Shown here one piece after another: positions 12,104-26,603 of a stretch of 64,000 nucleotides of DNA. The stretch covers positions 974,463 to 1,038,462 of the forward strand of contig CAADRB010000044.1 of the NCBI GenBank assembly GCA_900708905.1, read 5' to 3'. Under the pieces are notes generated by a model. That model did no database searches. It saw nothing but the letters and a program-made list of their open reading frames with translations, and was not told the origin of the DNA. This stretch comes from Hymenolepis diminuta (taxonomy: Eukaryota > Platyhelminthes > Cestoda > Cyclophyllidea > Hymenolepididae). A program made the translations under genes and the position numbers. Within the stretch, counting starts at the first letter, position 1. The number at the start of each line of letters is the position of its first letter.

Positions 12104-15100
12104 ACTGATTTGGGGGGCTATTGTTTGTTTTGATTTAGATTGATTAAATATAAAATTGGATAAATTTATTGCTTTCTCTAGCCTTCATAGCCAAGCTCCA
12201 ATCTAAATTAACGTCCTCAAGTATTCCAGGTTCATAATTTTTTAAATCAAAGAAACACAGGTCAAAATCTCCTTTCTTTTGAAAAATACATCATCGTGAA
12301 TCATTGATCCTACATCCATATTTCAGCGGCAATTTAGTTTTAGCTTTTGGCTAGAATGTTGAGTGTTCACAAAATATCTACTCATCTGGGATTTCTATAA
12401 ATTCAAGCTATTTGTTCTTTAGCTTTCCGCCGTATAACCAATTGATACTTCAAGAACTTGTCAATGCGTGTTGGCAAGCGGAGGAGTCGCATGACTTAAA
12501 TTCCGGTTCCGTGCCAGTGGAATTTAAACCTGCTCCATCTGGTTTGGATAAATAATTCGATACCTTAAGTGCCTACGTCAAAATATGTGAGGAATTTCTT
12601 TAGATCAGAAGTAACTAAAATCATTTTATGCCCTATCTCAATATATACTGTTAAGAAAATGCGCATTAATAAGTAATGAATGTGTATTTAAATATTGCCT
12701 TTAATAAGACCCTTTTGATGAAAATAACTGAATTGATTAAATGCTGTTTTATTCGTGATTTCCCATTCGAGACTAGTCGATTGTTTCATCCAATTAGAAT
12801 AACTTAAGGAATATCACTGAATGAACACCAACAAATAAAATATAAAACTACAAGAATCTTTGTCCATGTTCAAATAATAAAACATGAAATGCCATTTATG
12901 AATATTGCTATTTTGCCTTGAACAAATTCTACAAATTTCTACTTTAAAAATCACGAGTCAGAAGTAGTTTAGGCACAAAAAGTTTACGTGGCGGCTGAAA
13001 AATTGTCCTAACGTCAGACGTCTTTGGAGGCTTTTGACAAAGAATTAGTTCACTTAAGCCATCTCTACAGCCAAAAAATATTCAGAATCAAAATATTACT
13101 GTAAGTAAATATCTTGAGATTAGCTTCGAAGTTTTACTCAGCGGAAAGTCCTTAGTTAGAAACCTAATTTAATTCATGGCTCACTCTGATTCAAATATTT
13201 GGTTTAAAATGACAACTACAATTGAACATGGATATCTTATTGAGACAATCTTAAGGATACAATTATTATTATAAAATTTATGAATCGGTATGATTTCAAG
13301 CATCAAATAGTATTTTTTATCCTTTTGAAAATTTTGGATTTAGATATTTCTAGATTGTATGGTTATTTAAAATTAAATTAAAATGATGGATTCATGTAAA
13401 AATAATTTATGTCCTCGAGATTAATGAAAACACTAAAAGGTTTGGCTAAAGAAAAAATCTAATATATTTACTTTATTTCTTTTTTAAACTAGCGAGATAG
13501 GAGTTCAAAGTCTCTAATGGATACACGGTTGAATAACCTACATCATAAAGTTTTCGGCCCACACACATGGGAGCTAATAATTATACAATGCTATAAAACT
13601 TATACAAATGATCTGTTAATGAAGGAACATGTGTTGAAGTACAGACTCCACTCCTATGGACGTCGAAACCATTAAATCAAAATACTGATGCTGAGAGAGT
13701 TGTGAAACCTTAATTAACTCTTGTGAAATTCGTAATAAGAAAGCTTTTCATTGATAAATCAGTTACATAAATTAATTCTTTAAAAGAATTAAAAATATGT
13801 TTTTATTGAGTATATATTGAGTATCAATATATTTTCTTCGTCTTCAGATTCCTGTTAGCGATTATACGATTCCGTAAGACCAAAGAAATAGTTTATTTCC
13901 GTTGTCGATGGGTAATTTGAATATTCTTTAATATATTTGACCAATTTAAAATATGACATCTATAATATTTACCCCTAATGGGACTGATGAATACGTAATT
14001 CGCGCAAGCTGGTGATCTGTAGCCCAGCTTGACTTTATATTCCCATTAGGTCACAATAATATGACGTTCGCTGTTGATTGACCAACAGACAATCAGGTGT
14101 CGCATTAACTAGGTTGATCAAGTTAACATTTTATTTCATTTTCTTTTACGATTTCAATATTAGGCTCGCAGTTGTGAGGTGTAACTCCACTTCCACTTTT
14201 TCATATCTCCTCCACTCCCCTCCTTGTTCCGTGCGATCGTCATAGAAATCTCTGATCTACTACAGCTATTAACCTTCTACTATTGAGAAAGGTTGTGGTA
14301 TTCAGTTGATCCTTATGACCAATTGATCTAAAGGAAATATCGTTACTGATCGGATTATAAAAGTAACATTACTTGGGGTCATTGCCAATTTAAATACATG
14401 AAAACTTCAGTGAAATTTCCACGTGGATTTTACATACAATTAGTTTCTTAATGACATGGAAATAAATCCTTACAATAGGACTAAATAGTCCTTATTAGAA
14501 TCAATTAGGATCAATTTCATGGCATTTTAAATTTCTGTCCAGGAAGGCATTTAAAAAATACTACAATTAAAGATTACACTTTACCTTGAGTGGGTCAAGG
14601 AGAGTGGTTCTATGTTAAATGCATAGCGGGTAATCTCATCTGCTTGGTCTTGGATACAAAGATATACAAAAGAATCGAAGGGCATGGCCAATCACAGAAA
14701 AAATAAACGATCGAGGAGCTCTGAATTTGTGATTATAATCTCACTCATGAACCTGGAAACCAAATGATGAAGCTTAAACAAGTGGACTCTCCTCCTTTTG
14801 AATATACAGATAACTCAGTGCCCTGAATTTTAAGGAAAGGTGGAACTGTGATGCACCGACTTAATTTCCCGCTTATTTTTGACTTTCTCCCCCTATTTTT
14901 CGTTATTTGCCTTATTCAAATGCTTTTTTCATTTTAGTAGTATTAGTATTATTAGTAAACACAAATTACTATTGCTTATCCCATCCCGGAATTCACCTTC
15001 AATTACCAAATAATCCTTTAAGAAGTAAAAATTGAAATTAAAAATTTTTGTGGTAATTATGACTATGAATTTTCAAATGACATTTAAGAAATGTCCAACA

Positions 15101-15532
15101 TTAATAAAATCATTTGAAAATATAATTCTAGTCTAATTCGATTATAAAAAGACACCTCCAGTATTCGAATTCAATAAATCGATATTCCGCAATTCAAATA
15201 TCTTTAGCAAGGAGGAGTAGATAAATGCATATCATCAATTAATTCACCAAATTTTGAAGTATAATATTTTGTGTATAATGTTTCCTAATAAGATGTACAA
15301 AAAAACCACTTACTAATAATCTTAACTCTTATGTCAATCTAGGGCCAGATTATTAAGAATGGAAACCCAATTACGCAATTATGAGATTGCATTGTATTGA
15401 ATCTACGCACTTGTCACTCATTCTTTCGTCTGTTCTGTCATCTGATAAGTTATAATTACGCCGATGAATCATACATAATGGATAGATTTAAAATATAAAG
15501 GAATAGAAGGGAGCAATTTTAACTTGACTTAC

Positions 15533-15814
15533 AGGCTTCAATAAAGTAGCTGATATGCCCTGGTTGGGTCGATTTCCACTCTGCTACCATAGACTTGACT
15601 TTTGAACTCTCATTGTTTCGAATTAGATCCTCGATAATTTTACTCGCATTAACAGCGGCATCAGCATCTTGAACCCATCCGTAGACAATAATCCGAAGGG
15701 TGTAGCTGGCTATATACAGCGAGAGGATGCAGTAGATCATAAAGTTATAGGCGCTGGATAAGTATATTCGGAAGCCCGCGTAGTATACATGCTTCACCTC
15801 CGCCACAAAATGTC
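15533..15814 (-). CDS. TRPC: TRPC exon 7: S3 and long S3-S4 extracellular loop
   Basis: Residues 507-601. Acceptor GGTTACAG; donor CCT|GTAAGT. The two first bases complete the glycine codon begun in exon 6. VAEVKHVYYAGFRIYLSSAYN matches the TRPC E-[IC]-K-x-[IM]-W-x-x-G segment leading into S3 (W)N-L-[LM]-D-F; here it reads YNFMIY. The following loop of about 60 residues is rich in Asp, Asn, Ser and Lys and carries two N-glycosylation sequons (NAS and NES). TRPC3 and TRPC6 also have a long glycosylated loop here, whereas TRPC4/5 have a short one, which supports the TRPC3/6/7-like placement. Confidence 0.93.
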
Positions 15815-18800
15815 CTGTAACCAAAATAAAAATACACTGTAACACTCGAAGTTTGCAATTTTGAAGACCAAATTGCTCAAAATTTGAGAATTCTGATATT
15901 TAATGAAGTCCCATGAATGTAAAACTGCTGATTTTGTTTATCTAAATTTTGAAAAATTACGCTTAGAAATAAATTAAGTTGTATTGGTGATAGGAAGACA
16001 TGAATGAATTAAAGTGACATCACCAACCATTCTACTTTAACTGGTCAACAGGCTCTGAATATCACAGACATGCACTCACCCAGAAAAAATAAATTTTTGG
16101 AAAATTAAACTATCATGAAGTATGACTTATACCCTTTATGAGAATGTGGGCAACTCAATACCCCGAACTTCAAATTCGTTAAGGCTCTTGACATCTTGAA
16201 TTCCTTACATCTTCCCATTCGGCAGCCTCTTTCAGCTCTTGCTAAACTGTTTTGATATTTTGCGTATTAAGACTCTATTCCATAATTAAAAATGGCAAAC
16301 AGTCTCAGCATTATATGGTAATAACAGTGCTGGTTATTGAGTTATAATATGGAATATCATCGATCAAGTGTTCAAGAAGTTCTTGATAGGCTCGGTTTAG
16401 ACCTTTAAAAACCGTAATAGTTTGGATAAGAATTTAGAAGAATATGAATGAACATACAAAGATCTATATCCAGGAATATCAATGAATCCTCCCAGTTAAA
16501 AAATGACGAAGAATTCTATTTAATGAAAGTGGCAATATCCGCTCCCAGTGAACAAATATAGGAGTAAATAGGAAGGCGACTCATGTGCCAGAACAAAATT
16601 GAATGGATCGGGTTTAGCTTACCATGATGAGTGAAGTTGGATGCAAAGTAATGTACATCTTTTTACTTCAAGGATATGAGAATGGGAAAAGATTTCTGCT
16701 CGTACAAATAGGTCATGTAAACTGCCAGAGAAAATCGAGCAAACCGAAAAATGACAAATAACCAATATTCCACGACAACAGAATCATTAGAGTCCAATTT
16801 AATAATAACTTGATCCCCTTTTTACTAGGAAATATTTAATTTTGCCCCAAAACGGTAACTGAGAACAAAGATAAGTTCTCATGCCTTGGATTTCATTTTA
16901 ATCAGAAAATTTCCAAGAATCCTGTTTCTCAAGCTCTAAAAGGAAATCAGCCTTAAAATTGATCTCATTTTCTCCACCTCACTATAGTTCCAAAGGCTAT
17001 TGTATGCGAATATAAAATGACAATTTTTATTGTAACTCCTGCGTAATGCATTTAAAAGTATAAATTTTAATAATAGTGGAAAATAAAATAACGTTTTTGG
17101 CTTTTAAATTCGAAAATATTCTACCTGAAAATAATAGTTTCTCTTTGTGATAAAGGGGCAGTATCAGTGGACAAAGTTAATAAATATTAGTTTAAGAAGA
17201 TAAAATGTCTGGAAATTACTGAATATTAACTGGTGCATACAAAAGTTAAATACTATGAAGGGTTATTTGATGCAGATAAATAATGGCGCCAAAGATTTGC
17301 TAATTAAACCATCGAGGTGTTCACAACACTTGGCTTGGGTAGACAGAAGATATATTGAAGCCGCTTCTATGAGGAATTCACATTTTGCTACTTCTCTTGT
17401 GGACCAGACTCGATTAGTGGTCACTTATATCACTGGATGTGCGCTGACGGGTTTTGGTCTCGTGAATTCTGACTGAATAAGCATACATTCTGATAACTGC
17501 CCCACTTGAACCCATTTTTAGTACCACTGATCTGCATTAGTTATTGTAAAATTAACAGACAGAACAGCAGCGTAAGGTAAAAGGAGGAGCAAATCAGGGG
17601 CTTGAGAGAATCTGATAACTCTCTGATGTTAGTTGAATATGTGGTAGAAAGTAAATGAAGGAATAAGGTCATGAATGTGATCAAACTTCATGTCTGACTA
17701 TTCAGATGGCGCACTTAGTCATGCTGATCTAGTCGATAACAGGGACGGCAGAATGCGATCTTTTAGTAATAGTGACCCTAGGATATCTTCTCTCTATCTC
17801 AGTCAGGCATTGTGAACACTTCCGCTGATGACTTTGGAATGTCATTACTGAGATTGGAAGAAATGCATCCTTCTTGTGCACAGAACATAGAAATCAAAAA
17901 TGAAGTTCAAGTTCAAGTTCGAAATGTATATAATAATAGAAATATTTATTTTTAATGTGAAGAGAGACATAAAAAACATAAGAGAAACTAAAATTTATAA
18001 ATTATATATTCAATTGTTTTGATTATGTGCAAAATTTAATTGAACGAAATGTCTCACTCTAAAAGTAATTGTCATTTTTGATAGATGTGGAAAATGAATG
18101 TAATAGGTAATTTATAAGAATTCCGAGCACAAAATAAATGATTTTTTATTATATCCCCTTGAAAATGTAAGAATAATCGGTTTAATTCCGGTAAAATCCT
18201 GATAATTCTGCAATATGATTCGATAAATAGCATACAATGGAGTGCTTTACATTAGCAGAAGCCATTCGTTAACTATCTAACGCATTATCCATTAGCATTT
18301 GCCAGATGACACAAGCATTAGCGGCTATTAAAACTATGAAGAAAGAGATATTATCATCTCCCATTCTAAATAAATGATCTTTCTGACTTTAGCTTTGAGG
18401 GATATTTAAGACTGATTTGTTCAATAAGAGAGAGTGGTAGAGATGGAAAAGAAATCAAAGCCGACGACAACCGTCGCAATACTATGATCAGGAAAACCTT
18501 TCTCTTCAGAGGGTTTCTAAACAAACTTTGACGAATTCCTAAAGCCAGAGAAAGGGAAAACATTAAAAAGAATAGAACCATTTAAATAAGTTAATAAATC
18601 TTGCTGATGCTATCGTCAAAAACACTAGTCTTCATACCCCTCCGAACTGTAATATTTTCTTCGTTCGCTAGTAAATAAAGATCTAAGAATGCTGTCCATT
18701 CAAATGGATAAACAAATATGGAGGCTTTAAAAATATTTCGGCAAGTCAGAATACGGCTGTCTAGACCAAAGTCATTTTTTACAAAATAAGACAAATAACA

Positions 18801-20456
18801 GCAATAACAACCAAAGCAATTATTTACTTTCATATAAACCAGAAAAATAAGATTTTATTTATAAAAAAATTAACACTATCAGAAATACAGGAGCATCAAA
18901 TTAGGCGAGATCCCCCACGATTATCAGGGAATGAAAATAGGATCTAGAAAAAACAGACGAAATGAATATGATCAGATAATTTTATAAGCGCTGTACTCAG
19001 GTCCATAAAATGTGCTCTATTTGAAAGGAGACGATTATAGTACGACTGACTTCCTCATGTCGTCAAGTCTGCCCATTTCGTTAGACAAAATAATGTAACT
19101 GAGAGATAAGACGCGTTCTCTATGAGGTCTCTTGTCTAGTTCGTAATAGTTTCATTCAATCTATCCAATATTACTAATGTGTTAACATTTTAATGAAATA
19201 GTGGAAATTAAATGTAAGTAGTGAATCTGAGTTTAACCAAATGACAAACATGATACTACTAAGAATAGTGAGTTAGAGCAAATTTAATTTGTAAGATGAT
19301 CGAGGATACTAAGGAGAATAAGTTGTCGATAGAAATTTCAAACAAAGCACAAGGTTGTTAAATAAGTTTATCAAAACTTGAGATTAAAAACTCTGGATTC
19401 AAAATTAAACCCCTTACTGCAGTAGATTAGAAAAATCTTTTACATTTTGTAAAAACCGAAAATTAAGCTATCATGATATTTAGAGTAAACAATGCCGATT
19501 AATTTCAGAACCGTGAGCAGAATAATAATACTCTATGAATGGATTTTAGTCCTCAGGCAGTGAAAAACTTACGGGAAGTGTGTATCATAAGAGACTTATG
19601 TAGAAAGAGCGGGTATCTCCAGATTACCATTAAGATTAAGCACGGCTGGCTGGAAGGCTCTCTGCTATTTCAAGATATGGATAAATGCACTAGTCATAAC
19701 TCGAGCTTTATGGAAATCCCCAGTTTTAAGACCCAAAGTTCCATTCCTCTCAGTGAATGGTATGGTGAAAGTCGCGCGTTTTTGGTTCAAATTATTTCTT
19801 TAATACAACGTTTCGATATAAAAGAATGAATAATTATAATTTAACAAGGTACAGCTAAGTTGATTTGGTGTCTACAAGATAAAAATCTTTATATCAACCA
19901 ACAGCTTTACGGCTATTTAAGACACAAATGGTATGAGAACTCAGTCTAATATACTCTTAAGGGCTGACAATCGCGTATTTTTCTGCTTTCGGAAAAAAAT
20001 CAAGTGCTGGTTCGTAAAATATATGATCATAGAAGAAATTATTTGAGTGCAAAATTTCGCTTGAATGACTCTCTATCAGGCTACTATGTTGACCTCTCAG
20101 CTAAGCTTTAACAAAGCGAAATGCTCATAAAAACCGATCTAAAGTCGGAGCAAAAAAAGGAAATTTTCGCTTTTAAGGACTGAAATCTTCTAATTTCACC
20201 TTTTTTTCTGCCAATGCAACATAGGAATCTGTTAACTTCCCTATCTAACTAGCAGCTTTGATGTAAATTATAACTGATGATTCTAATGAGTTGGAGATTA
20301 GTGGAGCTCTTCTTCAAGGGCCTATACCCAGTGGTGGGGAATGATTGCGTCTCTTTCTTTTTTACCTTGACCTATTTACCTGATGAATTAGTCTGAATAA
20401 GGCATGGATAGGAGTAAAACTGCTTATAGTATAAAATTCAGAAAACTGTTGCTTAC
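15815..20456 (-). other. TRPC intron 6 (4.6 kb)
   Basis: Phase-1 intron, donor CTG|GTAAGC and acceptor GGTTACAG. It contains open frames at 17255-17476 (+), 18366-18833 (-) and a 96-codon frame at 19539-19829 (+). None has a recognisable domain, a supporting splice pattern or a similarity I can name, so they are not called as genes. Nothing else stands out. Confidence 0.65.
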
Positions 20457-20688
20457 CAGCTATAAATAATACTATGCCCACTTGAACATGCGTTATGATG
20501 GCTCTACTTGGTCGAAAATTCTCATCCAACCACGATCGTAAACCTCTTTCCGTTGTATTATATTCTTCAAGATTTTCATATTTCTCTTCTAATCGAAAAG
20601 TCGCTATCGATAGTAGGATTAGGAAGATGAAGTGTGATACACAGTGAGTGGCAAACTTCATTGCAGGACAACGTAATGCTCGAGTTAT
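20457..20688 (-). CDS. TRPC: TRPC exon 6: S1-S2 region, glycosylated loop, start of S3
   Basis: Residues 430-507. Acceptor TTTACTTTGCAG; donor CTG|GTAAGC. The start ALRCPAMKFATHCVSHFIF matches the TRPC LRSPFMKFVAHAVSFTIF segment, and the hydrophobic run to LLSIATF is the second membrane helix. The extracellular part has EEYNTTERG with an N-T-T sequon, at the same place as the NET glycosylation site of TRPC3. It ends in the next hydrophobic helix, HVQVGIVLFIAG, where many TRPCs have a tryptophan-rich W-x-[IL]-G-x-[IL]-W. Those tryptophans are absent here. Confidence 0.94.
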
Positions 20689-23600
20689 CTGCAAAGTAAA
20701 AATAAAGGAATGGGATAAGAACCATTCGCTAAGCAAATTACTGTTATAAGTATATCGAGATAAATCCGTCAAGTAGACAAAAACACTCGTGGTCATCATC
20801 AACGGAAAGTTGTAAGCTTTCATGTTTGTTATCTAAGTGATTAAATAAGACAAATTACTCAAGTTAAAGTTACAAAGAGAAGCATAAGATTTATTTTATT
20901 TAGGAGACACAAACAAACGAATAACTACGGTTGTCTTCAAACCACATTCTCCCAAAAGTACATTTGAAACCCTAAGACTTAAACCCACAACAATTCCAGC
21001 TGACATGTCAAAACGTGCTTACCAAATCTCCATATTCTCGAATTACCCACTTAAATTTAAAAGAACTTCAGACTCATGCATCCACACTCATATTTGTCAT
21101 TGGCTAGCTTTGTCTTCCAGCGGAATCACATAAACTGTCTTTTTATCCATACACGGTAGTGCACGTGCCTATGAATCACATTGCTTAGGCCTTTTCACTC
21201 TCTCTTCGAGTTCCAGTCCATGTCTTCTCTCATCTCTATCCCTCCTATCTCAAATTCTAATCGTTTTTCTCTGTCCGCTCACCACTCCAGACATTATTGA
21301 TTTGGGAACCGCGGTATTCTGCTGTTAACTACAAGTCTTTAAAATATAATTAGTCATGAAGAAACAAATATGCTAGATAAATATGAATGGAACTGGAAAA
21401 AAGTAGGAGAATCAGCCTGTTTTGGCGGCAAATCTTGACCTGCCACAAGAGCGGAGGCAGACTCGAGGTCACAGGGTACAATTTTTAGTTTCGGAAAGGC
21501 CATATGCGTTCTGTAAGCATATGCATCTCCATTCCATTCTATCCAATTCAACATTATGCAGCTCTATTTCATTTTTAATATTTCGAACCTTGCTTTACAC
21601 ACTGAAGAATTAGACTGTTATTGATTTGAATATGGTGAAGCATTCAGAAATAAACTATTGAAGAAAATCGTGTCAGTTATAATAATAAACTATCTGGGGA
21701 TCAATTTAAACGACTGTATTCTCAATTTACAAAGAACTGTTGGCCTGATTCGCCTACCGATTTTTTCAAACCGTCATACGTATATATCATGGCTCTGTAC
21801 ATCAATTTTTCCCACATTAACTAGCATCTGCGTATTAAATTTTACTCAGTCACTTAGACACGACTTTTGCTTACCGGTTGCGAGGTTGTTGACGGAGCTG
21901 GTACAAATGAAAACATCTACAGATTAACCAGTTTCGCTATTCTGCATTGGTCTCGCTCTAAGCTAGAACCTACTTATCTACACTTTCAACCAGACTAGTT
22001 TTACATTAGAAACAAATAAGTATTTTATCGCTGCTATAGTGAAGTAAGATTCATTATATTATGGCAGTAGTGACTTCTTATCTTTTGAAGATTAAGATAG
22101 GTTACTTGGACTAAAGATCTCTCTATTAAAGCCTAGGGATATTAACTTAATCTAAGCAGTTCTCATTTGTTTGAAAGTTTCCTAAATCATTAGTGTGGAA
22201 GCAAATCCATTTTGAGTAGCACGTGATGGTTAAAGACGGAAGACATTTAACTGTCCTGTTATTAAATCGAACACCCGAAGTGATAAATTATCGAAAGCAC
22301 AACACGCAAAGGAATGTTTTTCAAAGTGGATAAAGTGAAAGAAAAGACAAAACTCTACTGCTCTTAATGAATTATATTGCGAGTAGCGATTTGAAATGTG
22401 TATCTAGCAAAAGTGCTAGTGTTAGACATACCATTACAATGGAGTAATAGGTAACGGAAATCAAATAAACAGTAATGTATTTTTTGAAGTTGTAATTAAT
22501 TTTTCATGTTTACGCGAACAATGTTTTGACTTGAAACAACTGCGGTTAGTTACAATGATCTATAAATTTAAAAATGGTTGATATTCTCATTTATATTCCC
22601 TGTACTGTAAGTAGATATAAATGAATCCCTGTGGCATGATCATGTACTCAGTTAAGTCAACTGACCAATGAATTCTAAGTGTTGCAGATTTGAACTAATC
22701 AAAGTATCAATGTTCAAATAGTGAAATGTGATTTTTGAAAGATAAAGAGATTACCCAGAAAGTGATGGTCATTATAAGAAAACGAACAGTTTAATCTGTC
22801 CAGAACCCAATGATGGGAAGAATTTACTTTAAATTCAACAAGGGGTCCATTCCTCATTGAAAAACTTAGCTAATCACTATGTTTATTTACCTTTTTAAGA
22901 TTTTATAACATTAAGTATATTAAGACAAGGATTAATTGGTTCCAATTTTTATTCAGCTCTCAGCACAGATAAGAATGAGGCAATCTTCCCTCCTTATGTG
23001 AATTCTTATCGAATGTCATTAATTCTCATCAATACGACTAGATGAGTCGTTGGTTATATTGGTTAAATTGTGGTTGCTTACATTGTAAACTTAAAGACGT
23101 ATTTTCAAAATGGCGTATTTTTGAGAAGATAAACTGTCGAAAAACATTTTTTTTCGAGTTCTGAGGGTGCGGAATCAAACCCTACTCAACCAATTAGGTA
23201 AAGACTAAAATGACTCCATTTCTGTAGAACAAATTTTTCATTGAACTTAATATTAAATATTTCTTTTATCATCTCATGACTAGTTCTTACGGTTCTTTGT
23301 AAAAAAATCATTGTTATATGATTGAAACCGTCATAAAGTGATTTAAATGATAAAAAAGAGCTAAAAAATTAAGATTTCACATTACTGAAAAATGTTTTCA
23401 CAGTTATCCGCCTTACTCTATTCTTTCTAGTTTAAATGGCCTATTTTTGCATTTCATTAGTCTTATGAAGCATAATAGCAACGGTTAACGGGTTCATCAT
23501 CAAAGTTATGGGGTCAGGGCTTCGATGCCCATCGGTGCACCCTGAGTTATCGGTATGGCCAACCACACTATTAGGTTTGAACGGTAAGAAGTGGTAGAAT

Positions 23601-26435
23601 TGGAGTGGAGTGGGGAGGGGGGGTCCATGATACAATCCATCTACCTGAGATGAGTGTTAGAAAAACTTCTTTAAAACGGACTGGAATTAACACAATTTTA
23701 CTCCCTTTAACTGTTTCGAAAAGGCAAGTCAAGGCATACGTGATTTTTAATGAGCATTTTTCTCCCAGTCTAAGTTTTGGATATAGCGAAATATTAACCA
23801 CCATCCTCTGCTTAAGGGAATCAAATTTTTTGATTGGTAAATGAAAGAAAACTGACATTTACTAAGTTTCTCAAAATGCTCTATAAACAATTCATTTGAA
23901 GGATGCAGTTCAGAAGATTGCGCGTGGATTCAAACTTGGTGATAAGTCAATGGCATGCAAAGGAATAGAAGTTATTGTCAATATTGCGCTCTTTCATAAT
24001 ATTTAATCATGATCCAGTTATATCATCCAGTTTTAGCCAAATGAAAATGTCAAAAGTGTAAAAACGATATGCTTAAAATATTTGTAGGGAAACTTGAATC
24101 AATGCAAGGGAATACATCTCGCCATAAGATTAAAACAAAAGATTCGGAAAAAAATTAACGAAAAATATTAGCTGACATTTTTGAATTTCAGTTTCCTTAC
24201 TCAAACGATTATTCTTTTTCGATGTAAATTTAAACTGTTAAAGATTATAAAAGCATTAATTATAATTTTGTAAATATTTATGTCCAGGATATATTCTGGC
24301 ATGTACATTCAAAATATTTTAATTTATAAATAAAGTAAATGAACAAATTTTATTATTTAAGGCCTAAAGGTAGACTGATTACCTAAATACATTACCATTA
24401 AATAAAGCGAAATAAATCTGGAAACCCCATTGAACCGCCACATGCAAATTATTACTTAAATATTATCCGTAAACTTCTAATCAATAAAGTCCTAACCCCC
24501 CTTTTAAATATTAATAAAAGGTAACAGAAAAAGAGAATGATAATGGATAGGTCTTTTTAAGTTATAACTTAAAGGGGATAATATTTTCCAGGTCAGTGAT
24601 CAAGTTTTGGAAGCGCGGATATTTATTGTATGTTTCAGCTCCGTTCTTCACTACTCAGAAATCTTTTTATTACATTAGAGTTTTAAGTAGTAAGTAACCA
24701 GATTTATTCAAGAATGAGATAAAAAGCACTTTAGTGGAGAAAATGATTCATAGTAGAAAGGTTTGTGGGAAGCACCAAGTTCTGCAAGAGTGGACTAAAA
24801 TTTATCAAATCAATCCCGATAAAGGAAGCAAATTAATTTTTTAATATTTAAGAAAGACATCATTTCTTGACAATTTGCCATTTCAATATGAAAACAGACT
24901 TAGTAAATTATAATTCACTCTAATAAGACGGAAGCAATTAGAGCAAATGTCGTTGAATGGACAGGGTAAAAAATCCAAGTGGCAAGTGGCTTTTCGATAG
25001 CTGCCTAAATCCGAAGGTCAGTGGAAAACGGTTTCTTACAGTTCTAAATTAAAACCATTTCTAATAAAAAACCCCTGAAGTACCTTTAAACGGCTCCTAA
25101 AACTGAAAATCCTAATTAAATTTCAAATAGCTTAAAAGCGAAACTTCTTTAAATTTGTCCTCAAAGTTAATTTCTTCAAAGAAAAAGGTTTGAACAAGCA
25201 TAGAGAAGGAAAAAACTATTGATTTGTTCAAAGTGAGCAGTACGGTAACTTTAAATTAATCAGTAGAGAAATTAACTAACACATTATTTTACAGGTCTTT
25301 TAAATGTGATGTTTTCAAACCGTTAGAAAACGATTAATTGAATGAAATCTAATACTTTCAAGTCATGTAAGCAAGCACCATTATAGTATCTTAGCTATTA
25401 AAGGGAAAAAAATCCTGTTAGCTTGTAAGAACTAATAATTCTTTAATTGAGGAGACTGGAATTTAACTTGGTCAAATAGGGTGAGATTAGAAAAAGATAA
25501 ATTACTGCTAACCTTCTCTCATGTTACTAATATCCATTCTTATTTTTACCCACCTGCTCTTGAAGCTTATCTCTAACTTTGCGTTCTCTAAAATCTCAAA
25601 GAATTTAGTTTTTAATGACAATGAGACTCTAATCGTAATTGGAACAATGCGTAAATGCTGATTTCTTGTCTCTAATTCACCAATTTCCCATTTCTCCTCC
25701 CACTCTTGGTAACGGAAAGCTTTTTACTCAAAGGCCAAATCCTATCATCGGTAAGATCTATATTCTAACGGACTGAATAAATAATTGATCAAATCATGAC
25801 TTAACTCGAGCTGTTTCAGTAGTAGTCTTTGACCAATTAATGAAAATTAGATTTTAAAACAGCTAAGACAGTATGCAGACGGTAATGAATGTTGGAGGTC
25901 AGGTATTTTCATTATTTGTAATAACCCAGAAAAAGTTAGGCGACCTAGAGATAACACTCCGTTTGATAATTACTCACGATCCACAATCACGCACAAATAA
26001 CAAAAATGAGGCTATCGAGCCATGTCCAAAATCTGTAGTCGCTGACACCAAATACAAAATTCAGGGAAATTAGAACTTCACAAACTATCCCGATTTTCTA
26101 TTCTGAGATTGATACAGAGATATAAGATCCAATAAAGGTAACCTCATTTCAAATGAAGGAAAAAAAGAATCGTTTATTCTAAAAGAAATCTAGAATCAAG
26201 TAGATTTTCTTTAAAACTTACATTAACCAAAGCGGTACCATGATATGACTTACCGATCCTATCCTTGTATGACGCAGTGAATTTGAATCCTAGAAGCAGG
26301 AAAACAGATTTTGCTAATAGCTTCAAGGTAATTTATTGCATGTGAAAGTGGTATTTATCATTTTCAACAAGTTTCCTTGAAATAAACATGGCAAATGGCT
26401 TAAAGGCCTATATACTAAATTACAACAAAACTAAC
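20689..26435 (-). other. TRPC intron 5 (5.7 kb)
   Basis: Phase-0 intron, donor GAT|GTTAGT and acceptor TTTGCAG. It holds a G-rich run near 23604-23625, a tRNA-type B-box match on the minus strand near 23170 (GGTTTGATTCC), and overlapping open frames on both strands at 23571-23858 without recognisable features. No exon of another gene is supported. Confidence 0.65.
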
Positions 26436-26603
26436 ATCAGTCGAGGGTATGAGGATGTAAAGGACACAAACTGGTATAAGAACAGGTACAGCAAGGATTG
26501 AGAGTCCAATTTTTCGCATAAGTGACCAGGATTGTAGAAACGCCGTCTCAGATCCGTACCAAATACTTGTAAGGTATTGCTGACAGTTGGGGTGGGCAAC
26601 GAA
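26436..26603 (-). CDS. TRPC: TRPC exon 5: pre-S1 and S1
   Basis: Residues 374-429, 56 whole codons, phase 0 at both ends. Acceptor TTTTTTCTTGTAG; donor GAT|GTTAGT. It begins FVAHPNCQQYLTSIWY, an almost exact match to the TRPC hallmark F-V-x-[QH]-P-N-C-Q-Q just before the membrane. A basic turn (LMRKIG) and a hydrophobic helix ending LYILIPSTD follow, matching S1 and the LIAP end of TRPC proteins. The correct reading frame differs from the longest open frame at this place, which is a shadow. Confidence 0.94.

Larger units (their letters stand above)
5497..15532 (-). other. TRPC intron 7 (10 kb)
   Basis: Phase-1 intron with donor CCT|GTAAGT and acceptor CTTCCACAG. It holds repeat copy 2 (11967-12050), a pyrimidine tract (12075-12103) and a short tRNA-like stretch on the plus strand (9325-9380). 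I see no exon of another gene on either strand. The short open frames here (for example 7662-7865, 8453-8671, 9571-9759, 11436-11627) are within chance expectation. Confidence 0.7.

Noticed and set aside
12468..12530. tRNA-like sequence around GGTTCCGTGCC
   Set aside because: Only a loose B-box resemblance; no A-box or pairing arms were found.
19539..19829. Plus-strand 96-codon frame as a nested gene
   Set aside because: No recognisable motif, no splice context, and a length within chance expectation.
23571..23858. Overlapping plus and minus frames near a G-rich run
   Set aside because: Mutual shadows; neither has recognisable features or splice-bounded ends.
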